DNA of 64,000 nt from a bacterium (GCA_021825865.1 JAKAFU010000004.1:1-64000); one strand, 5' to 3'. Shown: positions 53,426 to 62,591, numbered from the stretch's first letter. Made by a program: numbers and translations. The notes: a model not told the origin generated them from the letters alone.

Positions 53426-54925
53426 TTGGATAAAACAAGTTCTTTACCGCACCCTTATTTTGTTTCTCATCCAAACTGGAAATGGTTTATCCTTACCACG
53501 GTTTTGATAGGCGCGACCATGTCGGCGCTTGATGTCAGCATAGTAAATGTTGCCATGCCGACCATGGAACACGGTTTTAACGTTTCTATGGCGGTTATAG
53601 AGTGGGTTGCCATGGCTTACATGCTTACCCTTACCATATTCCTGCCGCTTTTCGGCAGGCTCGCCGATATGTTCGGCAGAACAAAGATGTATAATATAGG
53701 TTTCATTGTTTTTACAACCGGTTCTGCGCTATGCGGTTTTGCTCCGGATGCAAATTTTATTATAGCGTCTCGTGTTATTCAGGCTGTCGGTGCAGGAATG
53801 CTTCAGGCAAACTCCGTTGCTATAATAACTCAGGCGTTTCCTTCAAATGAATTAGGAAAAGCGATCGGTCTTCAGGGTGCTGTTCAGGCTATTGCAATGT
53901 CAATCGGACCTTTTATAGGCGGTATGATTATAAGCGCAATCGGCTGGAGATTTATATTTTATGTTAATGTTCCCATAGGAATAATAGGAACCATCGCAGC
54001 CATGTATATTTTACCGGCAAGCAAGAAAAACGAGAAAAAGGAAAAAATAGATTTTTTCGGAATTTCTGTTTTTGCAGCCGGTCTTGCATTGCTGGTTCTG
54101 GCAGTTAACCAGGGGAGCACATTTGGCTGGTCATCACCTCTAATAATCGGATTTTTTATTGCTGCTGCTATTTTGCTGCCGCTTTTTGTATATATAGAAT
54201 TAAAAGTGGAACATCCGATGATTGATTTAACGCTATTCAAAAAATGGGCTTTTTCTGCAGGAAATATAACGGGAATGATGTCGTACTACGTCCTATTTGC
54301 CGTCTTGTTTCTAATGCCGTTTTATTTTGAGGATGTTTTAAAATATAATGCTGCAGCCACAGGTATCATGCTAACGCCTATACCTCTTTCAATGGCTATT
54401 ATAGCGCCTTTTGCCGGATCTATCTCTGATAAAATAGGTTCAAGAATAATGACGTCGCTCGGAATGTTTGTATGTACAATAGCAACTCTCAGTTTTGTTT
54501 TCATCGGAACAAGTGCAAACATTATTTTACTGCTGATAGAATTTATAGTATTGGGAATCGGCATGGGTCTTTTCACGCCGCCCAACAACAGCAGCATAAT
54601 GCATTCTGCTCCTCCGGAAAGACTCGGTGTCGCAGGCGGGATACTGAATATGATGCGCGCTTTAGGATTAATATTCGGCGTTGCCATTTCAGGTCTTTTA
54701 TTTACTTCTTTACAGAATAACTATTTAACAAATTATATGGTTTCTCATCATATACATATATCGAAAGTTTCCGAAATGATAAAAAACAACGCATTTGTTC
54801 ACGGTATAGCATTCGTTATGTTCACGTTAGTTGCAATTAATTTGGTTGCAACAATTTTATCTGCTGCAAAAAAAGATGTTAAAGGCGGTAAAATTGAAGG
54901 TGCCGAACCTATAGACCTTATGTAA
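53426..54925 (+). CDS. DHA2-family (EmrB/QacA-type) MFS multidrug transporter
   Basis: The 499-aa protein has 14 hydrophobic helices, typical for DHA2. It opens with MSALDVSIVNVAMPTM, has motif A GRLADMFGRTKMY and motif C-like GAVQAIAMSIGPFIGGMI. It probably exports hydrophobic drugs or metabolites with H+ antiport. No membrane-fusion (EmrA) gene is adjacent. TTG is the start, preceded by an excellent AGGAGG. Confidence 0.92.
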   Translation: MDKTSSLPHPYFVSHPNWKWFILTTVLIGATMSALDVSIVNVAMPTMEHGFNVSMAVIEWVAMAYMLTLTIFLPLFGRLADMFGRTKMYNIGFIVFTTGSALCGFAPDANFIIASRVIQAVGAGMLQANSVAIITQAFPSNELGKAIGLQGAVQAIAMSIGPFIGGMIISAIGWRFIFYVNVPIGIIGTIAAMYILPASKKNEKKEKIDFFGISVFAAGLALLVLAVNQGSTFGWSSPLIIGFFIAAAILLPLFVYIELKVEHPMIDLTLFKKWAFSAGNITGMMSYYVLFAVLFLMPFYFEDVLKYNAAATGIMLTPIPLSMAIIAPFAGSISDKIGSRIMTSLGMFVCTIATLSFVFIGTSANIILLLIEFIVLGIGMGLFTPPNNSSIMHSAPPERLGVAGGILNMMRALGLIFGVAISGLLFTSLQNNYLTNYMVSHHIHISKVSEMIKNNAFVHGIAFVMFTLVAINLVATILSAAKKDVKGGKIEGAEPIDLM

Positions 54926-54977
54926 GCAAAAATCATTATTACTTAATTTTTTTTACCCAATTAATTAAAGATAAATT

Positions 54978-56750
54978 ATGCAATTATTTAATAAAAATAA
55001 TAAAAATACTCTTTTAAATAAATTTGAAAAAAAAATAATTCCCGGCATTGAAATAATTTTTCAGAGAGCTAAGGGTAACGGCGTAAATAATCTTTTTTAC
55101 GATGAGAATATTAATTATTTATTGCCTGAGGTATTATTAGATCTATCTGCTGTTAAAAAATACTCGAATATTAATTTGCTATGGTTCAGCGTGTTTGCCT
55201 TAAGCATTGCCAGGCAGAGAAGCTTTATTGTCTGCAATGCCGATTCTTTTTTTAGTTTTTCTCAGCTTGAAGACATTTTTTTAAAACCAAATCAGTTTTA
55301 TGGCGGCGTAGTAATATGTCTTCTTAATAGAAGCAGCTATAATAATTTTTCCGCTGAAATTGAAAAAAAATTTCCTATTTTTAATTATTCTAAATTAGAT
55401 GAATTTATTGATTTAATCCCTTCTGAATTTCAACTGTCTGAGAAGTTGAAACTTCCTGTAATAATTTATCTTAATAATTCTATACTGTCTGAATATAAAA
55501 TATGCGACAGCAATAAATTTGCGGAAAGAACTGAAGCAAAAACTATTCTTAAGGTGTCCGACAATTTAGAATCCGGTAAAAATCAATTCATTTTGCCGGC
55601 TAATTATGAAGGTTTTAAAAATTACAATAATTCGATTGAATTTATGCTGAATGAAAACTCTGAAAACTTAATTTTATGCGACTCTAAGGCTTTTCCGGAG
55701 ATAATAGAAAAGTTTAACGATGATAATATAATTTATTTTAAATTATTAAATCCGTTAGACCTGGAAAAACTTAGAAGCATATTTGATAATATTCCGGAAA
55801 AATTATTTAAACAGATTATCATTTATGACTGCTACAATCTATTATCAAAACCGTTATATTCTTTTTTTAAGAATAATAATAAAATTAAATTTAATAAATT
55901 AACTTTAATAAACAATTCTGCTAAGGAAAATGCCGGCTGTTTTTATCTCGAAAACTTTACTCCCGCAGATGTTCATGTCAGCCCCTCTTTTTGTATAGGA
56001 TGCAATCTTTTTGCCTTTTTACAGAAGCTCAATAAAATTGATAATAAAGATACTATCCTGGTAGGCGATACAAATTGCTTTTCGCTTATATCCTCAAGTC
56101 CTTTAAAATTCTCATTTCCGGATTTGTTTTTGATAAAAGAGCCCGTTTATTTTATTTCAAACATGGATACTAAAAATTTAAACAAAAAAATTTACCTGAT
56201 TATATCTTATTCTAATTTCTTAAATAATATTAACTTAATTATCGATAAGATAAACAATCTTGCCCCTAAGGAAACAATGTATTTTGTTGTTTATGATTCA
56301 ATTTTTGATTATAGTAATAATTCTATAAAAATTAATTATGATTTACCGCAGTTAAAAAATATTAAAACAGAAATATTAAAAAATAACTCAACTCTTCATG
56401 ATTTTAAAACACAATATAAAGCTAACCTCATTTTTATTGAAGATAATTGCATAAAAAAATCCGGCGGAACCAAGAATTACGACTTTTATAGATATTTAAA
56501 AATTAATAACGATATTTGTTTAAAATTTGAATGTAAACTATGCTTTCAAACTAGCGGCTGTCCTGCTATTAAAATAGAAGAAACAAATAATTTTGTTATT
56601 GACCCTGTTATATGCACGCATTGCAAATTATGTATTGCAATTTGTCCTCATAACGCTATAAAAATGCATAAGAGAAGAAAAGTAAAAATTAAGGAGAACA
56701 TAGAAAATAAAATTAATCTAAAAAAATTTAAGAAAAATAAAATTACTTAG
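54978..56750 (+). CDS. Degenerate IorA-like protein (indolepyruvate:ferredoxin oxidoreductase alpha-like) with intact-looking Fe-S tail
   Basis: The 590-aa protein shows the outline of IorA: a mid region SFCIGCNLFAFLQKL (for PxLCPGCPHR), then VGDTNCFSLISSSPL (for GDIGCYTL), and a C-terminal ferredoxin-like domain with C519, C522, C528 and C546-x2-C549-x2-C552-x3-C556. The thiamine-diphosphate/Mg site GDSTFFH is replaced by ISYSNFL and the following helix motif is also lost. The first Fe-S motif has C514 at an unusual spacing. The next gene is IorB-like. Very AT-rich with many Asn/Lys codons. A keto-acid oxidoreductase activity seems unlikely as it stands. Confidence 0.55.
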   Translation: MQLFNKNNKNTLLNKFEKKIIPGIEIIFQRAKGNGVNNLFYDENINYLLPEVLLDLSAVKKYSNINLLWFSVFALSIARQRSFIVCNADSFFSFSQLEDIFLKPNQFYGGVVICLLNRSSYNNFSAEIEKKFPIFNYSKLDEFIDLIPSEFQLSEKLKLPVIIYLNNSILSEYKICDSNKFAERTEAKTILKVSDNLESGKNQFILPANYEGFKNYNNSIEFMLNENSENLILCDSKAFPEIIEKFNDDNIIYFKLLNPLDLEKLRSIFDNIPEKLFKQIIIYDCYNLLSKPLYSFFKNNNKIKFNKLTLINNSAKENAGCFYLENFTPADVHVSPSFCIGCNLFAFLQKLNKIDNKDTILVGDTNCFSLISSSPLKFSFPDLFLIKEPVYFISNMDTKNLNKKIYLIISYSNFLNNINLIIDKINNLAPKETMYFVVYDSIFDYSNNSIKINYDLPQLKNIKTEILKNNSTLHDFKTQYKANLIFIEDNCIKKSGGTKNYDFYRYLKINNDICLKFECKLCFQTSGCPAIKIEETNNFVIDPVICTHCKLCIAICPHNAIKMHKRRKVKIKENIENKINLKKFKKNKIT

Positions 56751-56843
56751 TTTTACTTATAATCGAAAAACATTATTAAATTGAATTATAACTTAAATTT
56801 ATTTTAAACTTAAATTTATTTTAAAAAGGATAAGTCAAAATAG

Positions 56844-57434
56844 ATGGAAAATATTAATTTTAATTTTGTTATTAACGGAGCTGACATCGAAGAAATAAAA
56901 TTTTTAAGTCAGATATTATATTTATCATTATTAAATGAAAATTATAATACCTCAATCGCAATTAAATCGCTGTCAAATATTTCTAATTACAATTTTGCTT
57001 CCAGCCTTATAAAAATCGGCAGTACCCGTTCAGCCGTATGCGCAAAAAATATAAACGCATTAGTCAGTCTAGATTACCAGTCTATAGTGAACTATTTAGA
57101 TTTTTTTGACAGCAGCACAATAGTATTAGTTAATTATTCTAAATTTAATATATGCAATTATTTTCTTTCAGACAATGATAATGTTGACAAAAATATAAAA
57201 CAAAAAACAGCTAATCTGCTTAAAATTCCGGTAGAAAAAATAGCAAATATTGATCTAATGGGTAAAAATAAGGTAAGTCCTAATATTTCTTTGCTGGGAG
57301 CATTATCCGCAAAATCCGGGATAATTGATTTAAATAATATTACGTCTGTTTTAGCTTCTATGGCTAAAAACGATGCTGAAAAGAAGAACTACATAAACGC
57401 TTTAATTGCAGGTTACGATTTTGCTAATTCTTAA
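56844..57434 (+). CDS. Degenerate IorB-like protein (2-oxoacid oxidoreductase gamma-like)
   Basis: The 196-aa protein aligns by eye with IorB/POR-gamma proteins: FNFVINGADIEEIKFLSQILYLSLLNE replaces the ...VGVGGQGxxxxSxxL opening, and SLIKIGSTRSAVCAKNINALVSLDYQSIVNYLDFF follows the 'RIG...GEADVLIALE..EALRY' course. The glycine-rich GGQG and the MAQRGG motif are lost. AAGGATAAG lies before the ATG, 93 bp after the IorA-like gene. The pair probably evolved from IorAB and now acts differently or is decaying. Confidence 0.5.
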   Translation: MENINFNFVINGADIEEIKFLSQILYLSLLNENYNTSIAIKSLSNISNYNFASSLIKIGSTRSAVCAKNINALVSLDYQSIVNYLDFFDSSTIVLVNYSKFNICNYFLSDNDNVDKNIKQKTANLLKIPVEKIANIDLMGKNKVSPNISLLGALSAKSGIIDLNNITSVLASMAKNDAEKKNYINALIAGYDFANS

Positions 57435-57444
57435 CAAAAATTTA

Positions 57445-57900
57445 TCAATTTGAAGTTTTATTTTTGCAATTATTGCATAGACCGAAAAACTCGACATTGT
57501 ATCCAGTGATACTATATTCTTTTTTTAATTTAGGGTTAATATAAATTTCAGTCATTTCATCGTTCGAATCGTCATAAACCTGTAAATCAATTATTTCTTT
57601 GCAGCTTCTGCAAATTATATGCGCGTGAGGGGACACATCGCCGTCATATCTGACAGCACTTTGAAAAGATTTAATTTCACGGACTTCATTTATTTCCAAA
57701 AGCATAGCAATATTTTTATATACGGTATTCAGAGAAATCATAGGATAAACTGATTTTACCCTTGAATAAACGTCAACTGCAGAAGGATGATTTTTTGATT
57801 CTGCAAGTATCCTAATAATTTCATATCTTTGAGGGGTAAGACTATAACCGTGTTTTTTTACTTTATTTAATATTTGGTCTAACCTGTTATTGTTAATCAT
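57445..57900 (-). CDS. Fur-family regulator, PerR-like
   Basis: The 151-aa protein has a Fur winged helix (YSLTPQRYEIIRILAESKNHPSAVDVYSRVKSVYPMISLNTVYKNIAML) and a C-terminal metal/dimer domain with HAHIICRSCKEIIDL and the second pair CNNC, giving the structural zinc Cys4 site. The motif set and length suit PerR (peroxide sensing through Fe-catalysed His oxidation), consistent with Tpx and other antioxidant genes in the window. It is convergent with the IorB-like gene. Confidence 0.92.
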   Translation of the reverse strand: MINNNRLDQILNKVKKHGYSLTPQRYEIIRILAESKNHPSAVDVYSRVKSVYPMISLNTVYKNIAMLLEINEVREIKSFQSAVRYDGDVSPHAHIICRSCKEIIDLQVYDDSNDEMTEIYINPKLKKEYSITGYNVEFFGLCNNCKNKTSN

Positions 57901-58164
57901 TTTATTTATTAGTCTCTATAATGAATTAAATTAAATTATAACTTATATTTGATAATTAATATTAATTATCAAATAATATATTATCAATATTTTTACATTA
58001 AAATTTTATTTAAATATAAACGCTTGCATCCAAACAAAATGCAGAACATCATAATACATTTATATTATAATAATCATTATTATATAATTTATAAAATTAA
58101 ATGTCAAATAAAATCATTAATTTTACAACAGGCATTCTTACATTATTATTTTTAAAGTGAAATC

Positions 58165-61158
58165 TTATACAAAGCATTTATTGTTTTTATTTAAGCTATC
58201 GTAAAAAGCTTCAAGTCTGGTAACATATCCGGCGTCTGCATTGTGTTCATCTATTTCAATTTCTAAATAAGGTTTATTTTTCATATAATCGGCAAAAAAA
58301 GTTTTGATAAATGAGTCCGGTCCGCAGCTGTAGCTGGTTAAATATACCGCATTCAGTTTAGGACTGTCTTTTATTATTTTCGCTGCCGACAATATTTTAT
58401 GTCCGGCGTGCCAGAACATATTGTCGTGTTCTGAAAATATAGACACTTCATTATAATCAAGAAAATCCATAGGCATGACCGTCATGCCTAACGATGCAAT
58501 CTTATCGGGAATTGCAAGATTAATTCCGTCATCTCCGGCATTATAAGGTCTGCCGATAAGAACGGTTATATTATCACATTTCTCAAGAATATCCCTGCCT
58601 TTATTTTTAAGTGCATTGAAAAAATCAATCTGTTTAGATAATGCATTATCTAATGCCTTAATAATTTTTTTCCTTGAAATTTTAAACTTTTTTAAATAAT
58701 GGGTTAGGCTGCGAATAGTTGTGTCTATATCCTGTTTATTATTATTTAATCTAAATTCCGGCGTGATAAGATATATGTCGCCGAAATCGACAAGCGATTT
58801 AGTAGAAAAAGGGACACCCTGTATATATGGGCACTGTGAGGTGTTCGTCTGAAGTTTATGATTTTTTTCTCTATTTATCAGTGCAGGCAGAAATATTGCA
58901 TCCACCTTCTTATCGATAAGATTTTTTGAATGGCCCAGAAGCACTTTAACCGGAAGACATGTATCTGTTATAGACTGCATATTTGAACTGCTTATTATAG
59001 ATTTATTTGTTTCATCGGATAGTATTACCGTAAAACCGAGTTCTGTAAATAAGCTGTTATAAAGCGGAAACAGGTCATATGTTTCCAAGCATAAAGGTAT
59101 GCCTATACGCGGTTTAGAGAAATCATTTTCGTTTTTTTGCTTATCATATTTTTCAAATAATAAATTTTTTCTATCAATAAAAAAATTTTTGCCTTTTTTA
59201 ATCTTATTTTTTTCTATTTCAAATATATCGCATCTTGCCCCGTAATAATGCGGCGGTTCTTTCTCCACGGAAACCTTATTAACCTCGCATAGATTTGAAC
59301 ATTTTTTGCATTCAAAAGATTCCTGTTCATATTTTCTGTTTCTTAAATCAAATCCTACAAATTTTGATTTTCCCTCCGTTCTGTAAGACAGCAATGCACT
59401 CCCTATAGCTCCTGTCACTTCATTGTGCTCCGGTACTATAATCTTTTTATTTAACAAAGTTTCAAAAGCGCTGACTACCGCCTTGTTTAATGCAACCCCG
59501 CCTTGAAAGAGGATATGTTCTCCTACAGGCTTCCCCAACACTACTTTGTTTAAGTAATTTTCAACGATAGAGTAGCTTAGTCCTGCCAGAAGCTGGTCCT
59601 TTGAAGCTCCTTTCTGCTGATGCGATACAAGATCCGATTCCATAAAAACAGTGCATCTTTCTCCAAGACTGCATGGATTCTCAGCTCTAAACGCCGATTC
59701 AGAAAATTCTTTTATTATATCAATATGCAATTTATCAGCCTGTTCCTCAAGAAAAGAACCTGTTCCTGCGGCGCATGCCTTATTCATTTCAAAATCTATT
59801 ACTACGCCGTTATTAATTCTTATGTATTTTGAATCCTGTCCGCCTATTTCAAAAACTGTATCAACTTTATCATCTATAAACACCGATGCTTCCGCTTGGG
59901 CAGTTATCTCATTTTTAACGACATCGGCACCTATAAAATCAGCAATCAGATATCTTCCGGAGCCGGTTGTGCATACCCCTTTGACTTCAGGAATTATACG
60001 GCAATCAGTGAGTTCGCAATAAATTTCAAATAATGTTTCCATTACAACTTTAATCGGCTCGCCGTTCGTTTTTTTATATTTTTTAATTACAAGCTCTTTA
60101 TTGTCATCCAATAATACTATATTAGTAGAAACGGAACCCGTATCTACTCCAATATAGACAGGAACCGTCAACCCGGCATATTTGCTCAGATTTTTGTTCT
60201 GGTCAAAACTAAAATCAGATTCTTTTTTTGCCGTCGGTTTATTAAGATTAGGGTGAGATTTTCCGGTTAATCTGCTCTCGTCTAGAAATTTTTCTAACTT
60301 ATCCAATCCGTTAAATTTAAAACAATTATTACCGTTTTTTTCGACTTCACTTTTTGATATTAGAGCAATTCCGATTGCTGCCATTACGGTATGATGCTCC
60401 GGTATAATCAATTCTCCGCGCTTCAAACCCAATACGTCTTCAAACGCACGTATCATACCTTTATTGTATGCAACTCCGCCTTGAAAAATTACCGGTTTTT
60501 TTATTTTTTTGCCTTTAGCGACAACGCCCATAAAATTCCTTGCCACGGCATAGCACAAACCTGCGACTATATCCTGTATAGGAGTGGAAATTTGCTGCAG
60601 ATGAATCATATCTGATTTAGCAAATACTGTGCATCTGCCGGCTATTTTTGCGGGATTTTCGGATGAAGCGGCTAATCTGCTAAAATCTTTTTCTATATCA
60701 ATATGAAGCCTATCCGCCTGCTGATCTAAAAATGAGCCTGTACCGGCGGCACATAAATCATTTAATCCGAAATCTTCTAAGTATATATTTCCGGTTTTTT
60801 CATTTTTATTTAATAATATAAATTTTGAATCCTGTCCGCCCATTTCGATTATTGTTTTTACCTCCGGATAAAAATATTTAACAGATTCCGTCTGGGCAAC
60901 GAGTTCGTTTATATTAGGTATGTTTAATATATCGCCGAGGGTTTTAGAGCCGGAACCGGTAACACCCATTGAATAAAAATTTTCAGCCGGAAATTTGCTA
61001 AAAGTATTTTTTAATACATCGCAGGCTGTTTTAAGAGATTCTCCGTTTGACCTTGTATATGTTTTGGCAACTATATTTAATTTTTCATCTAATATCGCAG
61101 TTTTAACAGTCGTTGAGCCTATATCTATACCTAAAAAAAACTTATTCAATTTATTCAT
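58165..61158 (-). CDS. Large double-ASKHA acyl-CoA dehydratase activase with DUF2229-type domain
   Basis: This 997-aa protein (start at the ATG 61158, after AAAAGGA; an upstream ATG at 61176 overlaps moaE and lacks such a site) has two HgdC-like ATPase modules. The first (about 1-275) has GIDIGSTTVKTAIL, CAAGTGSFLDQQAD and GRCTVFAKSD; the second (about 330-600) has GVDTGSVSTNIVLL, CAAGTGSFLEEQAD and GERCTVFMESD. A DUF2229/HgdB-like C-terminal region ends with SCGPDSFIKTFF and TRLEAFYDSL. Related bacterial fusions are often about 1400 aa, so this is a shorter form. No dehydratase subunits adjoin; the moa genes lie just upstream. Confidence 0.9.
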   Translation of the reverse strand: MNKLNKFFLGIDIGSTTVKTAILDEKLNIVAKTYTRSNGESLKTACDVLKNTFSKFPAENFYSMGVTGSGSKTLGDILNIPNINELVAQTESVKYFYPEVKTIIEMGGQDSKFILLNKNEKTGNIYLEDFGLNDLCAAGTGSFLDQQADRLHIDIEKDFSRLAASSENPAKIAGRCTVFAKSDMIHLQQISTPIQDIVAGLCYAVARNFMGVVAKGKKIKKPVIFQGGVAYNKGMIRAFEDVLGLKRGELIIPEHHTVMAAIGIALISKSEVEKNGNNCFKFNGLDKLEKFLDESRLTGKSHPNLNKPTAKKESDFSFDQNKNLSKYAGLTVPVYIGVDTGSVSTNIVLLDDNKELVIKKYKKTNGEPIKVVMETLFEIYCELTDCRIIPEVKGVCTTGSGRYLIADFIGADVVKNEITAQAEASVFIDDKVDTVFEIGGQDSKYIRINNGVVIDFEMNKACAAGTGSFLEEQADKLHIDIIKEFSESAFRAENPCSLGERCTVFMESDLVSHQQKGASKDQLLAGLSYSIVENYLNKVVLGKPVGEHILFQGGVALNKAVVSAFETLLNKKIIVPEHNEVTGAIGSALLSYRTEGKSKFVGFDLRNRKYEQESFECKKCSNLCEVNKVSVEKEPPHYYGARCDIFEIEKNKIKKGKNFFIDRKNLLFEKYDKQKNENDFSKPRIGIPLCLETYDLFPLYNSLFTELGFTVILSDETNKSIISSSNMQSITDTCLPVKVLLGHSKNLIDKKVDAIFLPALINREKNHKLQTNTSQCPYIQGVPFSTKSLVDFGDIYLITPEFRLNNNKQDIDTTIRSLTHYLKKFKISRKKIIKALDNALSKQIDFFNALKNKGRDILEKCDNITVLIGRPYNAGDDGINLAIPDKIASLGMTVMPMDFLDYNEVSIFSEHDNMFWHAGHKILSAAKIIKDSPKLNAVYLTSYSCGPDSFIKTFFADYMKNKPYLEIEIDEHNADAGYVTRLEAFYDSLNKNNKCFV

Positions 61159-61160
61159 AA

Positions 61161-61589
61161 TTAAATCCTTTTCCATTTTTCATATTCGCCGAAGGATTCT
61201 TTTTTCCATATAGGCACTGTTTCTTTTATATTATCTATTAAAAATTTTGACGCCGTATAAGAAGAATCTCTGTGCGGGCTGGAAACTGCAATTGAAATTG
61301 AAATTCCGCCTATTTCTATCTTTCCTGTTCTATGAATAACGGCAATCTTATTTAAATCATATTTTTCGAAAGCGGCGCTTATAAGTTTATCTATTTCTTT
61401 ATACGCCATTTCTTCATATGCTTCATAATAAAGAAATTTAACGGGCGTCCCGTCCTCATTATCTCTAACCGTTCCGTTAAACAAAAGTGTCGAGCCTGAT
61501 GCCGCATCATTCACAAAGTTCAAAGGTATATTTACATCAATGGGTATTTTAACTATATCTATATAATAAAAACTATTACCGATAGCCAT
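61161..61589 (-). CDS. moaE: Molybdopterin synthase large subunit
   Basis: MoaE transfers two sulfurs from thiocarboxylated MoaD to precursor Z to make molybdopterin. The 142-aa protein has GSTLLFNGTVRDNEDGTPVKFLYYEAYEEMA, IHRTGKIEIGG, SSPHRDSSYTASKFLIDNIKETVPIWKKE with the active-site lysines of this segment. AAGGA precedes the ATG. It is third in moaB-moaD-moaE, followed directly by the large activase gene. Confidence 0.96.
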   Translation of the reverse strand: MAIGNSFYYIDIVKIPIDVNIPLNFVNDAASGSTLLFNGTVRDNEDGTPVKFLYYEAYEEMAYKEIDKLISAAFEKYDLNKIAVIHRTGKIEIGGISISIAVSSPHRDSSYTASKFLIDNIKETVPIWKKESFGEYEKWKRI

Positions 61590-61604
61590 TATTTTAATTC
61601 CTTT

Positions 61605-61856
61605 TTATTTTAATCCGCCGCTGACCGGCATTATGATTGTAACTTCATCGTTATTATTTAAAACAGGATTGCAATCTTGATACTCCATATTTACGGCAAA
61701 TTTAGAAATACGGAGTAAATGATTTATCTGAGGGTAATGAGTTGTGAGATAGTTTTTTAAGTCTTCTAACGTGTCGCCTTCCTTAAAATTTAAATCTAAC
61801 TCGCTTTTTCCTATTAAATCTTTAAATGCCGCAAACAGCCTTAGTTTAATTTGCAT
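61605..61856 (-). CDS. moaD: MoaD, molybdopterin synthase sulfur carrier, with residues after the diglycine
   Basis: The 83-aa ubiquitin-like protein has the MoaD pattern (LRLFAAFKDLIGKSELDLNF, then NDEVTIIMPVSGG). Normally the chain ends in Gly-Gly, which is adenylated and thiocarboxylated. Here two residues, Leu and Lys, follow before the TAA stop at 61605-61607, so the carboxyl group must be exposed by trimming, or the protein is not functional as such. It lies 15 bp upstream of moaE. Confidence 0.92.
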   Translation of the reverse strand: MQIKLRLFAAFKDLIGKSELDLNFKEGDTLEDLKNYLTTHYPQINHLLRISKFAVNMEYQDCNPVLNNNDEVTIIMPVSGGLK

Positions 61857-61901
61857 ATTTATATTATTTTTATATTATTATGTTATCAAAATTACACACA
61901 A

Positions 61902-62420
61902 CTATTTAGTAATTTCATAATATATGTGTCCTATTTCTTTAATTATTATCTTTTCAGTTGCCAATTTAACAGCATTAAGAGAGCCTGGAATGGAGAAAAT
62001 AATTTTATTATTATAAATACCGCAAGACGCCCTTGACATAATCGACGCGGTACCGATTTCTTCAAAGCTAAGATATCTGAATAATTCTCCGAATCCGTAT
62101 ATCTCTTTATCATAAAGTTCACTCACAGACTCATATGTATAATCTCTTTGCGATATACCCGTTCCGCCGTTGATTATAACGGCATTTACATCTGTATGAA
62201 AATTTTCGGCACATATATTAACTAATTCTTTCTGAAGCAAATCTTTATCGTCTTTTAATATTGTATAGCCTGTTATAACGTGATTATTTTTAGTTAAATA
62301 ATTTTTTAAATAAATTCCGCTTTCATCTGTTTCTTTATTTCGTGTATCACTTAATGTTATAACAAATATATTTAAAGATTTTTTTGCGTTACTGTCTGAT
62401 TTGTGTTCTAAATGTCCCAT
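61902..62420 (-). CDS. moaB: MoaB/MogA-family molybdenum cofactor protein
   Basis: The 172-aa protein adenylates molybdopterin for metal insertion (MoaB/MogA activity). It has the family motifs VITLSDTRNKETDESG, NGGTGISQRDYT, GFGELFRYLSFEEIGTASIMSRASCG, and FSIPGSLNAVKLA, which match MoaB more than MogA. No ribosome binding site precedes the ATG, and the predicted promoter puts the RNA start only about four bases before it. It is first in moaB-moaD-moaE-activase. Confidence 0.95.
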   Translation of the reverse strand: MGHLEHKSDSNAKKSLNIFVITLSDTRNKETDESGIYLKNYLTKNNHVITGYTILKDDKDLLQKELVNICAENFHTDVNAVIINGGTGISQRDYTYESVSELYDKEIYGFGELFRYLSFEEIGTASIMSRASCGIYNNKIIFSIPGSLNAVKLATEKIIIKEIGHIYYEITK

Positions 62421-62430
62421 AATATATGAA

Positions 62431-62459
62431 ATTCTAAACTATTTTTTTTTTATTGTCAA
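62431..62459 (-). promoter_or_regulatory. Predicted promoter of the moaBDE genes, near-leaderless
   Basis: On the minus strand TTGACA (62459-62454) and TAGAAT (62436-62431) are separated by exactly 17 bases. The predicted RNA start is near 62424, with the moaB ATG at 62420, so the mRNA would have a leader of about four bases. This agrees with the lack of a Shine-Dalgarno. Confidence 0.65.
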
Positions 62460-62473
62460 ATAAAACAATTGAC

Positions 62474-62505
62474 TAATAAATCATATTATATAATATGATT
62501 TATTA
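62474..62505. promoter_or_regulatory. 32-bp perfect AT-rich palindrome upstream of the moaB promoter
   Basis: Bases 62474-62505 are perfectly palindromic around ATTATATAAT, with AATAAATC and GATTTATT as outer parts. It ends 14 bases before the -35 box of moaB. It might be an operator for the moa genes, a cruciform-forming element or an accident of AT-rich sequence; length without mismatch makes chance less likely. Confidence 0.45.
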
Positions 62506-62591
62506 AAAAGCTATACATAACCTTATTTTATTTGCTGATTATATCTTTAGATTCATTTTTGTTTACAAAACATCAAAACTAAATTTAGCAA

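Noticed and set aside
57949-58155. 68-aa ORF on the + strand
   Set aside because: It reads as AT-rich intergenic sequence (Ile/Tyr/Asn/His) with no start signal.
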